This document shows, in pieces, positions 20,001-27,928 of a stretch of 64,000 nucleotides of DNA. The DNA is from Nocardia jejuensis NBRC 103114 (lineage in GTDB: Bacteria; Actinomycetota; Actinomycetes; Mycobacteriales; Mycobacteriaceae): contig NZ_BDBU01000016.1 of the NCBI RefSeq assembly GCF_001613145.1, positions 124,001 to 188,000 on the forward strand. Direction: 5' to 3'. Within the stretch, counting starts at the first letter, position 1. The number at the start of each line of letters is the position of its first letter. The translations under genes were made by a program, and so were the position numbers. The notes beneath the pieces are model-generated. The model was not told the origin of the DNA, made no database searches, and saw only the letters and a program-made list of their open reading frames with translations.

Positions 20001-20332
20001 AACACCCGCAGCACCTCCGGCGAGGGGCCAACGAACACCAGTCCCGCCGCCGCGCAGGCCGCCGCGAATTCACCACTCTCACTGAGGAACCCGTATCCCG
20101 GATGGACCAGCGCACCGGGCCCCGCGGTCAGGGCCGCGGTGACCACGGCCCCCACATCCAGGTAGGCCCCGGCCCCGGCGCCCGGCAGCGGCACGCCCGC
20201 ATCCGCCAGCCGGACCGGCAGCCCCGCCGCCTCCTCGGCCGTGTGCAGCACCGCTGTCCGGTACCCACGTTCCCGCGCGGTCCGAACAACCCGAACCGCG
20301 ATTTCTCCCCGATTTGCTATGACCACGCGCAC
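17012..20332 (-). CDS. Single-chain acyl-CoA carboxylase (biotin carboxylase-BCCP-carboxyltransferase)
   Basis: This 1106-residue enzyme carries a whole biotin-dependent carboxylase in one chain. Residues 1-450 are biotin carboxylase, with the ATP-grasp glycine loop KAAAGGGGRGM at about 155-165 and EVNPRLQVEH at 283-292. A linker and a biotin carrier domain follow (about 520-592), with Lys556 in EAMKM as the biotin site. Residues 600-1106 form the carboxyltransferase with its beta and alpha halves. It adds CO2 to an acyl-CoA. Single-chain forms are known from actinobacteria and can accept long-chain acyl-CoAs, but the substrate here cannot be read from sequence. The GTG start is supported by a leaderless -10 box. 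Confidence 0.93.
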   Translation of the reverse strand: MRVVIANRGEIAVRVVRTARERGYRTAVLHTAEEAAGLPVRLADAGVPLPGAGAGAYLDVGAVVTAALTAGPGALVHPGYGFLSESGEFAAACAAAGLVFVGPSPEVLRVFGDKVAARAAAEKAGVAVLAATRAGAGVAEIEELLAAHPGGVMVKAAAGGGGRGMRPVRDPALVAEVHERCRAEAAAGFGDDTVYAEALVTEARHIEVQVIADGTSAVTLGDRDCSVQRRNQKLVEVAPAPDLASALRDRLHRDAVRIAESVGCRGVITVEFLVAGDEAWFLEVNPRLQVEHTVTEAVTGVDLVAVQLDLALGRTLAELGLPDGGSRGTAVQVRVNAELLAADGAVWPSTGVITEFGAPTGIGVRVDTAARTGMRHSVHFDSLLAKIVAHGPTYPAAVQRCSDALAETVVTGVDTNIPLLRAVLDDLATAGPVTTAWFEQNLTALRASAEAYVVPAMSAASTDPLSGAVEASSPSASRSALADLTGTGSTATVLEIGGGAGGGRSIGAAATEAESFAAADGEHALRSPMGATVVSLAPIGAVIPAGAEVAVLEAMKMQHVLRAGESLTVLRHAVAPGDVVDPHDPLLVWAETEHDGPDLESTAVDLDSIRDDLAEVRTRHETTRDAAREEAVGKRHRIGRRTARENIADLVDEDSFVEYGALAIAAQRARRSLEDLIARTPADGLIAGVATIDADRFGAERSRAVVMSYDYSVLAGTQGVRNHAKTDRMLELAREQQLPVVFFTEGGGGRPGDTDHGGISGLEVTTFRAMAALSGRVPLIGIVSGRCFAGNAALLGMCDVVIATPDANIGMGGPAMIEGGGLGVYSPEDIGPIEVQRRNGVVHVVAADEAEAVAVARDYLAYFQGAVAEWEAPDPRLSRHVVPENRLHAFDIRAAIDSVADLGSVLELRRDWGIGVVTALIRVEGRAFGLIANDCHHLGGAIDAPAADKLSAFLRLCGAHHLPIVSLCDTPGFMVGPDAEKHATVTKFSRLFIDAAALEVPFGTVILRKGYGLGAQAMAAGSFRAPRFVIAWPTGEIGGMGLEGAVRLGFAKELAAIEDPVHRREAFDALVAAAYASGRALTAATALELDDVIDPADTRRWLRTLR

Positions 20333-20338
20333 GCCGCC

Positions 20339-20344
20339 AGGCTA
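20339..20344 (-). promoter_or_regulatory. Leaderless -10 box (TAGCCT) for the acyl-CoA carboxylase
   Basis: TAGCCT on the minus strand ends 6 nt before GTG 20332. No ribosome site is present. The rest of the gap to 20628, about 284 bases, shows no gene or strong element. Confidence 0.45.
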
Positions 20345-20628
20345 TGGCACCGCCCTGTGTGCGTCATCACCTCGCCGTCGCGAGGGCCGTCCGGACCCTG
20401 CGTGTCACGAAGACGGCGCTGGTGTTGTGACGACCGCCGAGATGTAGCGACATCCTGCGACCCCCGCGGAGCGAAGGCCCCGCGGCCGCAGCGCCCGTGT
20501 CCGGCCGCCGGGCGAACAGTCGACATCCGGTACCTGGCTCGTCGCGGCCGGAGGCGAGGATCAGCCGCAACACGCCCGATCGATCAGAGCGAATCCGTCG
20601 GTCGTGGAGCCCGATGCCGTGCGCGGCG

Positions 20629-21756
20629 TCAGTCCTCGGTGCTCGGGTCGGGGTCTTCGAGGGGGACGTAGCGCCAGATCGGGAGCAGGGCTTGATCGTC
20701 CAGGGGAACGGGGTCGGTGTGGGCGGTGGCCTCGAGGCGTTTCAGCGCGGCGTCGGTGTCGAGGCCGGAGCCGATCATGACCAGGGAGCTGGTGCGGGGT
20801 TCGTGGCGGCCCCAGGCTGTGGGCTCGAGGGTGATGTGGCGGCCGACCATGTGCAGGACGAACTTTCGGGTGTCCTCGGGGACGGCGAAGGCCAGGACGC
20901 CCTTGGTTCGGAACAGTCCCTGTGGCGGGTCTTCGAGGAATTCGATGAGCTCGCGCGGGTTGAGGTCGGTGGTGCTGGTGAACGAGACGGTGTCGTAGCC
21001 GTCGTGCAGGTGGCGATGCGGTGCGCAGGAGTGCTGGCCGTCGCCGTCGCCGTTGTCGTGATCGCAGTCGTCGTGATCATGAGCCGCGTCCCGGGAGTGG
21101 CCCTCGGCCAGGAGCAGTTCGTCGAAGCTGAGTTGTTCCCCCACCCGCGGTGCGCGGGTCTCGAGCGCGGGGATGTCGAACAGCAGACCGGGATCGACGC
21201 GGCCGTGGCTGGTCGAATACACCGGGACCTGCCCCGCCAGCTCGGAGACCTCGGTGCGCAGGGTTTCGAGAGCCTCGGGGGTGACGCGGTCGGCCTTGTT
21301 CACCACGACCAGATCGGCCATGCGCAGGTGCGTGGCGAGCTCGGGATGCCGAGCCCGGCTCCGCGCGAAGTGCTCGGCATCGACGACCTCGACCAGCCCG
21401 CCGTAGCGGATGCGCGGATTGTCGCTGCCCGCGACCATGCGAATCAGGTTGCGGGGCTCGGCGAGTCCGCTGGCCTCCACCACGATGACGTCGATGCGCT
21501 GCTTGGGCTGCGCGAGACGGTCGAACAGGCCGTCGAGTTCGTCGATGTCCACCGCGCAGCACACGCAGCCGTTGCCCAGTGACACCATGGCGTCGACCTG
21601 CCCGGCCACCAGCATGGCGTCGATGTTCACGGCCCCGAAGTCGTTGACCACGACCCCGATCCGCACATTCCGGCTCCGTAGCAGGCGATTGAGCAGCGTC
21701 GTCTTCCCGGCGCCGAGAAATCCGGCCACGATCAGAACAGGTATGCGCCGACTCAC
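20629..21756 (-). CDS. COG0523 (CobW/ZNG1-type) GTPase with His-rich loop
   Basis: This 375-residue GTPase is of the metallochaperone family. The P-loop GFLGAGKTT is at 12-20, the metal-binding CxCC motif GCVCC is at 63-67, the ExSGLAEP segment is present and NKAD provides base specificity. A His/Asp-rich insert (HDHDDCDHD, then HSCAPHRHLHDG) lies around residue 230-255 and could bind zinc. The CobW C-terminal domain follows. Such proteins insert or ration zinc or other metals. No Zur-like box was found upstream, and no cobalamin gene is nearby. The start at GTG 21756 is chosen because TAGGGT lies 7 nt upstream; the longer frame to 21897 has no family-like extension. Confidence 0.9.
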   Translation of the reverse strand: MSRRIPVLIVAGFLGAGKTTLLNRLLRSRNVRIGVVVNDFGAVNIDAMLVAGQVDAMVSLGNGCVCCAVDIDELDGLFDRLAQPKQRIDVIVVEASGLAEPRNLIRMVAGSDNPRIRYGGLVEVVDAEHFARSRARHPELATHLRMADLVVVNKADRVTPEALETLRTEVSELAGQVPVYSTSHGRVDPGLLFDIPALETRAPRVGEQLSFDELLLAEGHSRDAAHDHDDCDHDNGDGDGQHSCAPHRHLHDGYDTVSFTSTTDLNPRELIEFLEDPPQGLFRTKGVLAFAVPEDTRKFVLHMVGRHITLEPTAWGRHEPRTSSLVMIGSGLDTDAALKRLEATAHTDPVPLDDQALLPIWRYVPLEDPDPSTED

Positions 21757-21763
21757 CCGCGAC

Positions 21764-21769
21764 ACCCTA
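21764..21769 (-). promoter_or_regulatory. Leaderless -10 box (TAGGGT) for the COG0523 GTPase
   Basis: TAGGGT on the minus strand ends 7 nt before GTG 21756, fixing the likely start of this gene. Confidence 0.5.
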
Positions 21770-21946
21770 CCGATCCGGCCGCCGCATCCGGCGGGGACGT
21801 GCGCCACCCGTCCCCCGGATCCGCCGGCCACTCGCGCGCCGAGAGGATCGCGCACGGTCTGTGAGCCCTCGGCAGCATGGGTGAAACGTCGCGGCAATAC
21901 CGCGGTCCTACCGTGAGCGCAACGGGCCGATCACGGGAGGTGCGCC

Positions 21947-23527
21947 GTGCGGGTGCGGGACATTCTGGATGCGCCGCGACTGCGGATGCGGCTGCTCCAC
22001 GGGGACGACGCGGAGCTGCAGCGGCCGGTGGCACGGGTGTGCGCCACCGATATGCCCGACCCCCGGCCGTTCGTGACGCCGGGCGCGCTGGTGTGCACCG
22101 GGCTGATCTGGCGCACCGAGGCCGGGGACTCCGAACGCTATGTGCGCATGCTCGCCGACGCGGGCGCGGTGGGCGTGGTCGCCGGTCGGGCCCTGCACGG
22201 GCATGTGCCCGAGGATGTGGTGGCAGCGTGCGAAAGACACGGTCTGCCACTGCTGTCCGCGCCGCCGAGCGTCCCGTTCAGCCGGATCATCGAGTATCTC
22301 GCCGAGCAGGCCGCCGACACGCGCTGGCGGCGTGTGCGATCGCGGGCCGATCGGCAGCGCCGGCTACTTGACTCGGTCGCCGCGGGCAGCACCATGGACG
22401 AACTGCTCACCGATATCGCCGCGGAGCAGGACATCTCGGCCTGGTTGGTGACCTCGACCGGCACCGTCATCACCGGCACCGAGGAGTTGTCGTCGCAGGA
22501 GCTGGACCGGATCGTGGCCACCGCGCTCGGTGCGCCCCGGCTGCCCGCCGTCACCACCGGTGCGATGCGGGTGCTGCAGGTCGGCGCGGGTGATCGAATC
22601 ACCGCCTGGTATCTGGTGTTTCGCCCGGCGGACCCGGATCCGGAGCCCTTCGGTCCCGATCTGGCCGCCGTCGCAGAGCTGTACCGGCAGCGCCGTATCG
22701 ACCGCCTGCGCCTGGACTGGGAGCTCGCCGATCGGATCGCGGCGCCCTTCCCCGAGCGTCCGGGCGTGCCGATGGCCGCGCTCGTCTGCGAGATCCACGC
22801 CACCGGAACCGTGCCGCTCGCGCCGCCGCAACCGGCGCACATGGCGCTCGAACGAGACTGCGACGCTTCCGCTGTCGCGCTGCTCGAGGACACCTCGACC
22901 TCCACGTCGCGGATGTCGGCGGGCCTGGCGGCGGTGCGCGCGGCGGTGCACGACGCCATCCCCGGCGTCAGCACCGCGATGGATCGCGAGGGTCGGCTGA
23001 TCGGCGTCGTGACCGGAACCCAGGACGAGATCGCCGCTGTCGTGCGCCGGCGCATCGGCCGGCTCGCGCCCGCACTCGACGGCGTCCGGCTGGCCTTCGG
23101 AGTCGGCGCGCAACAGCGGGACGAACCGCTCTCGGGCGCGGTGGCCGCGGCGACCGCCGCCGCCACGGCGGCCCGGGACGACGCGGCGGCCGTGAGCGTT
23201 CGCATCGCCGACATCGACTCGGCGGTAGGGCTTTTCACCGCGGTGCCCGGCGGTCTGCAGCGCCGGTTCGCCGAGCGGGTACTCGGCCCGGTCCTGGACT
23301 ACGACCGCAAGACCGGGGCCGGGCTACTGGAAACCCTCGAAGTCTTCCTCGCCTGCGAGGGTTCCTGGCGGCAGGCCGCGGATCGAATGCGGGTGCACCT
23401 CAATACCGTTCGCTATCGAATCGGGCGGATCGAGGAGCTCACGGGCCGCGACCTCGGGCGTCTGGACGACCGCTTGGATCTGTACCTGGCGGTGCGCACG
23501 ATCGCGAGTCTGCCTGCGGTGGTGTAG
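21947..23527 (+). CDS. PucR family transcriptional regulator
   Basis: This 526-residue regulator has the PucR-type layout: an N-terminal purine-catabolism-regulator-like domain (about 1-120), a central GGDEF-like region and a C-terminal helix-turn-helix domain (about 455-520, CEGSWRQAADRMRVHLNTVRY region). PucR members control purine use in Bacillus, and this one is convergent with a urate oxidase gene, which makes purine catabolism the likely regulon. The ligand is not known from sequence. GTG 21947 has a GGGAGG ribosome site. Confidence 0.9.
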   Translation: MRVRDILDAPRLRMRLLHGDDAELQRPVARVCATDMPDPRPFVTPGALVCTGLIWRTEAGDSERYVRMLADAGAVGVVAGRALHGHVPEDVVAACERHGLPLLSAPPSVPFSRIIEYLAEQAADTRWRRVRSRADRQRRLLDSVAAGSTMDELLTDIAAEQDISAWLVTSTGTVITGTEELSSQELDRIVATALGAPRLPAVTTGAMRVLQVGAGDRITAWYLVFRPADPDPEPFGPDLAAVAELYRQRRIDRLRLDWELADRIAAPFPERPGVPMAALVCEIHATGTVPLAPPQPAHMALERDCDASAVALLEDTSTSTSRMSAGLAAVRAAVHDAIPGVSTAMDREGRLIGVVTGTQDEIAAVVRRRIGRLAPALDGVRLAFGVGAQQRDEPLSGAVAAATAAATAARDDAAAVSVRIADIDSAVGLFTAVPGGLQRRFAERVLGPVLDYDRKTGAGLLETLEVFLACEGSWRQAADRMRVHLNTVRYRIGRIEELTGRDLGRLDDRLDLYLAVRTIASLPAVV

Positions 23528-23549
23528 CTCCGGCCCAGCGGTGGCCCGG

Positions 23550-24470
23550 CTACATCACGCCGGTGTACGCATCCCAGGCGGTTCCGGCCTCCGGGGCGCC
23601 CTCGCGCAGGACGCCGGCCTGGATGAGGCCGTAGGGGCGATCGGCCGCGTAGAACACCTCACCGTTGTTCTCCACGCCGAATCGGGCGATGTCATAGGAG
23701 AAATGGTGTTTGTTGGGTGCGGACAGGCGAACCTCCGCCAGGCAGGGATACGCCTCCAGCGCCGCCTTGCCCATCTCGAACAGCGTCTGCTGCAACGCCT
23801 TCGAGTGCAGCGTGGCGAAGGTCGCGATCATGACGCCCCGGATGCCCTCGTACGCGGCGTCCCAGTCCTGCGGCGCCGTCGCGAAACGCCAGCGGGCGGT
23901 GAGACTGGTCGCGAGAATGCGGTCGTAATCCGGTTCCAGCACCGTGAACTCGTCGGTCAGGAATCCCGCGAACTCCGACCCGGTGGATTTGAGGATCACC
24001 AGATCCCGCACGCCGCCGATCACCCATTCGCGTTGCGAGGAACCCTTGCCGCTCACCGTGATCGCCGCGATCCGCACCTCCGGGCCGACCCGGGTCCAGG
24101 AGTGGTCGTGCTCCTGTCCGTGCACCGGCACCCGCTGCCACGCGTACTCCTGGATCTCGATGCGCGCCGAGTCCACCGGCCGCACCTCGTCCACGAAGTG
24201 CCGGGCCAGGGCCTGCCCGTACTGTTCGATGCTGCCGTCGCCGTGCGTCTTGGCGTACACGAACATGGTCTGCTTCTGCGAATCGGTGGGCAGCACCGCA
24301 CCTTGATCGCCGAGGGTGTAGGCGTCGTCGAAAGCGCCACGCAGGCACGACGATACGTTCAAGTCGCGGATCTCGTGCCGGTCGGTGTCACGGTAGATGC
24401 GCACCACCCGGTTCTCGGCCTTGCCGTACTGATGCGGGCCGAGCACGATCTTGCCGGTCGATTCGGTCAT
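23550..24470 (-). CDS. Urate oxidase (factor-independent uricase)
   Basis: The 306-residue cytosolic enzyme oxidises uric acid to 5-hydroxyisourate and H2O2 without cofactor. It has two tandem T-fold halves. Visible signatures include the KQTMFVYAKTH stretch with the catalytic Thr/Lys region, SEFAGFLTDEFTVL with the substrate-stacking Phe region, and NKHHF near 255. ATG 24470 has an AGAGG ribosome site 6 nt upstream, so the longer frame to 24506 was not used. The next enzymes (5-hydroxyisourate hydrolase, OHCU decarboxylase) are not in the window. The divergent-free upstream region carries two inverted repeats. Confidence 0.95.
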   Translation of the reverse strand: MTESTGKIVLGPHQYGKAENRVVRIYRDTDRHEIRDLNVSSCLRGAFDDAYTLGDQGAVLPTDSQKQTMFVYAKTHGDGSIEQYGQALARHFVDEVRPVDSARIEIQEYAWQRVPVHGQEHDHSWTRVGPEVRIAAITVSGKGSSQREWVIGGVRDLVILKSTGSEFAGFLTDEFTVLEPDYDRILATSLTARWRFATAPQDWDAAYEGIRGVMIATFATLHSKALQQTLFEMGKAALEAYPCLAEVRLSAPNKHHFSYDIARFGVENNGEVFYAADRPYGLIQAGVLREGAPEAGTAWDAYTGVM

Positions 24471-24904
24471 GGCCGCCTCTCGTGGTCGAAATACCTCTCG
24501 CCCCACTGTGTCCTACCCGCGTCACCGGGGCCGCTGGTTCCGGTGACAAAACGCCGGGCGAAACGACCGCTCCGATTGGTCGTTCGGACAAACCCCGTGG
24601 GTGAAATGGGGTGAGTGCCGAGGAAAGGCATGCTCGACAAATTTCCGCCGTCGGCGCGGATTCTTTTCCACGGCGGAAACTCGGCGACCGCTACGGCTTT
24701 TCTCCCGGACCTTCTCTTCGACCACACCGAACCGGGTGAACTCGCGCGAAATTCACCGCAGAAACTCCCGAAACTCCTGGCTCGCACAATGCGTGGTCAT
24801 TCGCGCGCCGCGAAGCCCAGAACGAGTCGGTACTCGACACTGCACTGCGCCGGAGGGATCACAGCGCCCACGCGGCGGCGCCGACATTGCGTCGGCACAC
24901 GAAC
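24471..24904. promoter_or_regulatory. Non-coding region between urate oxidase and moaE
   Basis: These 434 bases hold no convincing gene. Close to the urate oxidase start are two inverted repeats: GTCACCGG/CCGGTGAC (24521-24528 with 24540-24547) and AACGACC/GGTCGTT (24562-24568 with 24578-24584). They are candidate operators for urate oxidase. The remainder to moaE is somewhat richer in A/T than its surroundings and has no element I can name. Confidence 0.4.
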
Positions 24905-25327
24905 TCAGCAGGCGTTGACCCATTCCGAGAGACCGTCGGTGAATTGCTGGCGCTTCCAGATCGGGACCTCATGTTTGATGCGGTCCACCAGGAGTGCGCA
25001 GGTGCTGAAAGCGTCCGCGCGATGCGGGGCGGCCACCGCCACGGTGATGGCCAGATCGCCGATGGTGAGCGGGCCGATGCGATGGATCGCGGCCACCGGG
25101 AGCCCGGAGGACGCGGCCACCTCGGCGCAGATCTTGCGGAGGAATTTCTCCGCCTCGGGGTGGGCGGAGTACTCCAGAGCCGAGACCGCTTGCCCGCCAT
25201 CGTGATCGCGGACCTTGCCGGTGAACACCACGACCGCGCCGTGTTCGGGCCCGGTGACCGCCTTCTCGACCTCGTCGGGGTCCAGGGGTAGATCGCTGAT
25301 CCGAGCCAGCAGGGCGGCGTCACTCAT
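24905..25327 (-). CDS. moaE: Molybdopterin synthase catalytic subunit MoaE
   Basis: The 140-residue subunit works with MoaD to put two sulfurs onto cyclic pyranopterin monophosphate, giving molybdopterin. Family motifs include VVFTGKVRDHD (about 33-43), the HRIG segment and IKHEVPIWKRQ near 120, with the active-site lysines conserved. Its start overlaps the end of the moaC-mogA fusion by 8 nt, so the two are coupled. Confidence 0.95.
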   Translation of the reverse strand: MSDAALLARISDLPLDPDEVEKAVTGPEHGAVVVFTGKVRDHDGGQAVSALEYSAHPEAEKFLRKICAEVAASSGLPVAAIHRIGPLTIGDLAITVAVAAPHRADAFSTCALLVDRIKHEVPIWKRQQFTDGLSEWVNAC

Positions 25328-26414
25328 GGCTGCCTCCTCCGGCCACCTGGGCCAGCAAATGTCCGAGCAGTGGATTCAACACCGAGATTCCGTCTTTTAC
25401 TCCGCCGGGGGAGCCGGGCAGGTTCACGATCACCGTGCGCCCGGCCAGGCCCGCGACGCCTCGGCTCAGCGCGGCGAGCGGGAACGTCGCGGTACCGCGC
25501 TGACGGATGGCCTCGGCGACGCCGGGGAGTTCGCGATCCAGCACCGCGAGGGTCGCCTCCGGGGTCGCGTCGGTGGGCGAGGCTCCGGTCCCGCCGGTGC
25601 TGATGATCAGGGCCGGGGCGCCGGTCAGGGCGTCGGCGAAGCCCGCCGAGATCTCCGCGTCCGCGTAGACCAGCGGTCCGCGCACCGAGAAACCCTGCGT
25701 GCCCAGCCATTTCGCGAGGACAGGGCCGGTGGTGTCGACTCGGGTTCCGGCCGCGGCGCCGGTGGACGCGACGAGCACGACCGCCGCCTGTCCGTCGCCG
25801 ATCGGTGCGTCCGCGCCGGGCTTCGAGTGTTCCTGGTGCCCAGGTGTATCGGTGTGCCCGTGTCGATCCGACTCGCCGTGATGGGCGTGCTGACCGGACG
25901 CCGATTCAGCGGTCGCGCTCTCCGCGTGTCGCTCGGCGAGCACCGTCTCGCGCACCCAGTGCCCGTGCTTGCCACCATCTTTGGTGAGCAGCCGCACCCC
26001 GTCGAGCGTGGCGGCCGGATCCACCGCCTTGATCATGTCGTGCAGCGTGAGCCCCGCGACCGCGACGGCGGTGAGCGCCTCCATCTCGACCCCGGTGGGG
26101 CCCTTGGTCTTCGCCGTCGCCTCGATGGTGATCGAGTCCTGCGTGAAGGCGAATTCCACCTTCACCGACGACAGCGCCAGCTGATGGCACAGCGGAATCA
26201 ACTCCGATGTTTTCTTGGCCCCGTTGATCCCGGCCAGTCGCGCGGTGGTCAGCACATCGGCCTTGGGCATGTTGTCGGCGCGCACCAGCCGCACCACCTC
26301 CGGGGTCGTCCGCAACTCTCCGGTGGCGACGGCGACCCGGGCGGTATCCGCCTTGGCGCTCACGTCGACCATCCGGGCGCGGCCTTCCCCGTCGACATGC
26401 GACAACTCACTCAT
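25320..26414 (-). CDS. Fused MoaC-MogA/MoaB molybdenum cofactor protein
   Basis: This 364-residue protein joins two Moco enzymes. Residues 1-158 are MoaC (cyclic pyranopterin monophosphate synthase), with GINGAKKTSELIPLCHQL and GVEMEALTAV containing the active-site residues. Residues 160-205 are a linker with nine His residues (HAHHGES, HGHTD). Residues 208-364 are the MogA/MoaB adenylyltransferase fold (STGGTGASPTDATPEA), which adenylates molybdopterin before molybdate insertion by MoeA. MoaC/MoaB fusions are known in actinobacteria. The two steps are not consecutive, since MoaD/MoaE act between them. ATG 26414 overlaps the end of a small upstream ORF. Confidence 0.93.
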   Translation of the reverse strand: MSELSHVDGEGRARMVDVSAKADTARVAVATGELRTTPEVVRLVRADNMPKADVLTTARLAGINGAKKTSELIPLCHQLALSSVKVEFAFTQDSITIEATAKTKGPTGVEMEALTAVAVAGLTLHDMIKAVDPAATLDGVRLLTKDGGKHGHWVRETVLAERHAESATAESASGQHAHHGESDRHGHTDTPGHQEHSKPGADAPIGDGQAAVVLVASTGAAAGTRVDTTGPVLAKWLGTQGFSVRGPLVYADAEISAGFADALTGAPALIISTGGTGASPTDATPEATLAVLDRELPGVAEAIRQRGTATFPLAALSRGVAGLAGRTVIVNLPGSPGGVKDGISVLNPLLGHLLAQVAGGGSHE

Positions 26415-26604
26415 ACCCCCAAGCCTGCCACGCCCCCGGGATCACGGCCTCCCCGGGCACGCGGTAGGACGACCTCACGATCTCGCCTTCGTCGGCTGTG
26501 AGCAGGCGATCCCTCCGCCGATCATTCCGCCCTCGCACCCGGCGTTCGGCGGATGCCACCATCACCCCGCCCCCATCCACCGCAGAGTTCGTGCACTCCC
26601 ACAA
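26407..26604 (-). CDS. Possible small basic ORF between moeA and moaC
   Basis: A 65-codon frame on the same strand as moeA and moaC fills part of the 222-bp gap between them, and its stop overlaps the moaC start. Third codon positions are fairly GC-rich. The product is Arg-rich in the centre and has no recognised domain. It could be a coupled small gene, or chance. Confidence 0.3.
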   Translation of the reverse strand: MWECTNSAVDGGGVMVASAERRVRGRNDRRRDRLLTADEGEIVRSSYRVPGEAVIPGAWQAWGYE

Positions 26605-26636
26605 ACCGAGCGGGTCCGTGAAGTCGCCGGGCTCGG

Positions 26637-27842
26637 CTACAGCGGCTGTACGCGGACCAGCGCTCCGGCGGGAAGCTCCGTGACATCGGGGTCGATGTCG
26701 ATCAGGACGTCGGCGTGGGCCATGGCGACGATCAGGTGGGAGCCGGAGCCGGTGGGGAGGGTGACGCCGTCGGGGGTGAGGGTGCCGCGCAGGAATTGGC
26801 GCCGGCCGGCGGGGGAGCGGATCGGATCCAGCAGGGGGACTTCGGAAGTCGGGATCGGGGGCAGGGCGGCGAGGTCGCGCAGGATCGGGCGGGCGAAGAC
26901 CTCGAAGGAGACCAGGGTGCTGACCGGGTTCCCCGGGAAGCTCAGTACGGGGACGCCGTCGACGACGGTGAGGCCCTGCGGTCCGCCGGGCTGGATCGCG
27001 ACCGGGCCGAATCGCCCGCCGAGCTCGGCCAGCACGTCCTTGACCACCTCGAAGTCACCCATCGAGACGCCGCCGGAGGTGAACACGACGTCCGCGGCGG
27101 CGGTCGCCTCGGCCAGGCGCTGCCGGAATTCCGCCGGGTCGTCGGTCGAATGGGCGACGGACACCACGTCCACGCCGTTGTCGGTGAGCGCTGCGGCCAG
27201 CGCGATGCCGTTGGAGTTGTAGATCTGGCCCGGCAGCAGCGGAACTCCCGCGGGCACCAGCTCGTCACCGGTGGTCAGCACCGCGGCGCGAACCCGCCGG
27301 GTCACCGGGAGCTCCGCGAGCCCGACCGCCGCCAGCGCCGCGATATGGCGTGGCAGCAGCAGCGTGCCGGCCGCCGCCAGCAGCTGCCCGGTGCGTACGT
27401 CCTTGCCCGGCTCGCGCACGAAATCGCCGGCGGCACGGGCGGTTTCGATGGTGACGGTGTCTCCGTCGGTGCGGGTGTGCTCCACCGGGACCACGCAGTC
27501 CGCGCCCGCCGGAAGGGGAGCGCCGGTCATGATCTTCAGGGCCGAGCCCTCGGCGAGCACCAGTTCGCCGGTGTTCCCGGCCGCGATCACGCCCGCCAGC
27601 GGCAGCGTCACCGGGACGGTGCGGAGCGAATCCGCCCGCACCGCATACCCGTCCATCGCCGAATTGCGGAAGACCGGCAGATCCAGGGGGGAGAACACAT
27701 CTTGGGCCAGACGTCGGCCGAGAGCCCGCGGCACGGGTACCGAGTCGATCTCGCGGGCGGCCAGGGGCCGCAGCAGATCCTCGATGCCGTGCCGGTGGTC
27801 GTCGACGGAGCGGGCGGGAGCCACAGCGTGCCGGGAACTCAT
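26637..27842 (-). CDS. moeA: Molybdopterin molybdotransferase MoeA
   Basis: The 401-residue enzyme inserts molybdate into adenylated molybdopterin. Motifs include FRNSAMDGYAVR (about 59-70), the GIALAAAL region, the FTSGGVSMGDFEVVK segment near 250 that binds substrate, and LSFPGNPVS near 300. The C-terminal domain IV is present. The start is supported by TAGGCT at leaderless spacing. It is divergent from moaA across 86 bp and precedes moaC-mogA and moaE on the same strand. Confidence 0.95.
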   Translation of the reverse strand: MSSRHAVAPARSVDDHRHGIEDLLRPLAAREIDSVPVPRALGRRLAQDVFSPLDLPVFRNSAMDGYAVRADSLRTVPVTLPLAGVIAAGNTGELVLAEGSALKIMTGAPLPAGADCVVPVEHTRTDGDTVTIETARAAGDFVREPGKDVRTGQLLAAAGTLLLPRHIAALAAVGLAELPVTRRVRAAVLTTGDELVPAGVPLLPGQIYNSNGIALAAALTDNGVDVVSVAHSTDDPAEFRQRLAEATAAADVVFTSGGVSMGDFEVVKDVLAELGGRFGPVAIQPGGPQGLTVVDGVPVLSFPGNPVSTLVSFEVFARPILRDLAALPPIPTSEVPLLDPIRSPAGRRQFLRGTLTPDGVTLPTGSGSHLIVAMAHADVLIDIDPDVTELPAGALVRVQPL

Positions 27843-27849
27843 GGCGGTG

Positions 27850-27855
27850 AGCCTA
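27850..27855 (-). promoter_or_regulatory. Leaderless -10 box (TAGGCT) for moeA
   Basis: TAGGCT, extended upstream as TATAGGCT, ends 7 nt before ATG 27842 on the minus strand. Confidence 0.5.
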
Positions 27856-27916
27856 TACGCGCAGGCTCACCGGCTATCGCGGGTCGTTGTGCGGAGCGGG
27901 TCTTGACTAGGGCGGC

Positions 27917-27922
27917 AATAAT
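27917..27922 (+). promoter_or_regulatory. Possible leaderless -10 box (AATAAT) for moaA
   Basis: AATAAT ends 6 nt before ATG 27929. No Shine-Dalgarno sequence is seen. TTGACT at 27903-27908 is too close to be its -35 element. Confidence 0.3.
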
Positions 27923-27928
27923 GGTCGG

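Noticed and set aside
24615..25205. 196-codon ORF on the plus strand over moaE
   Set aside because: It lies mostly antisense to moaE, has no family features, and its N-terminal part has poor third-position GC.
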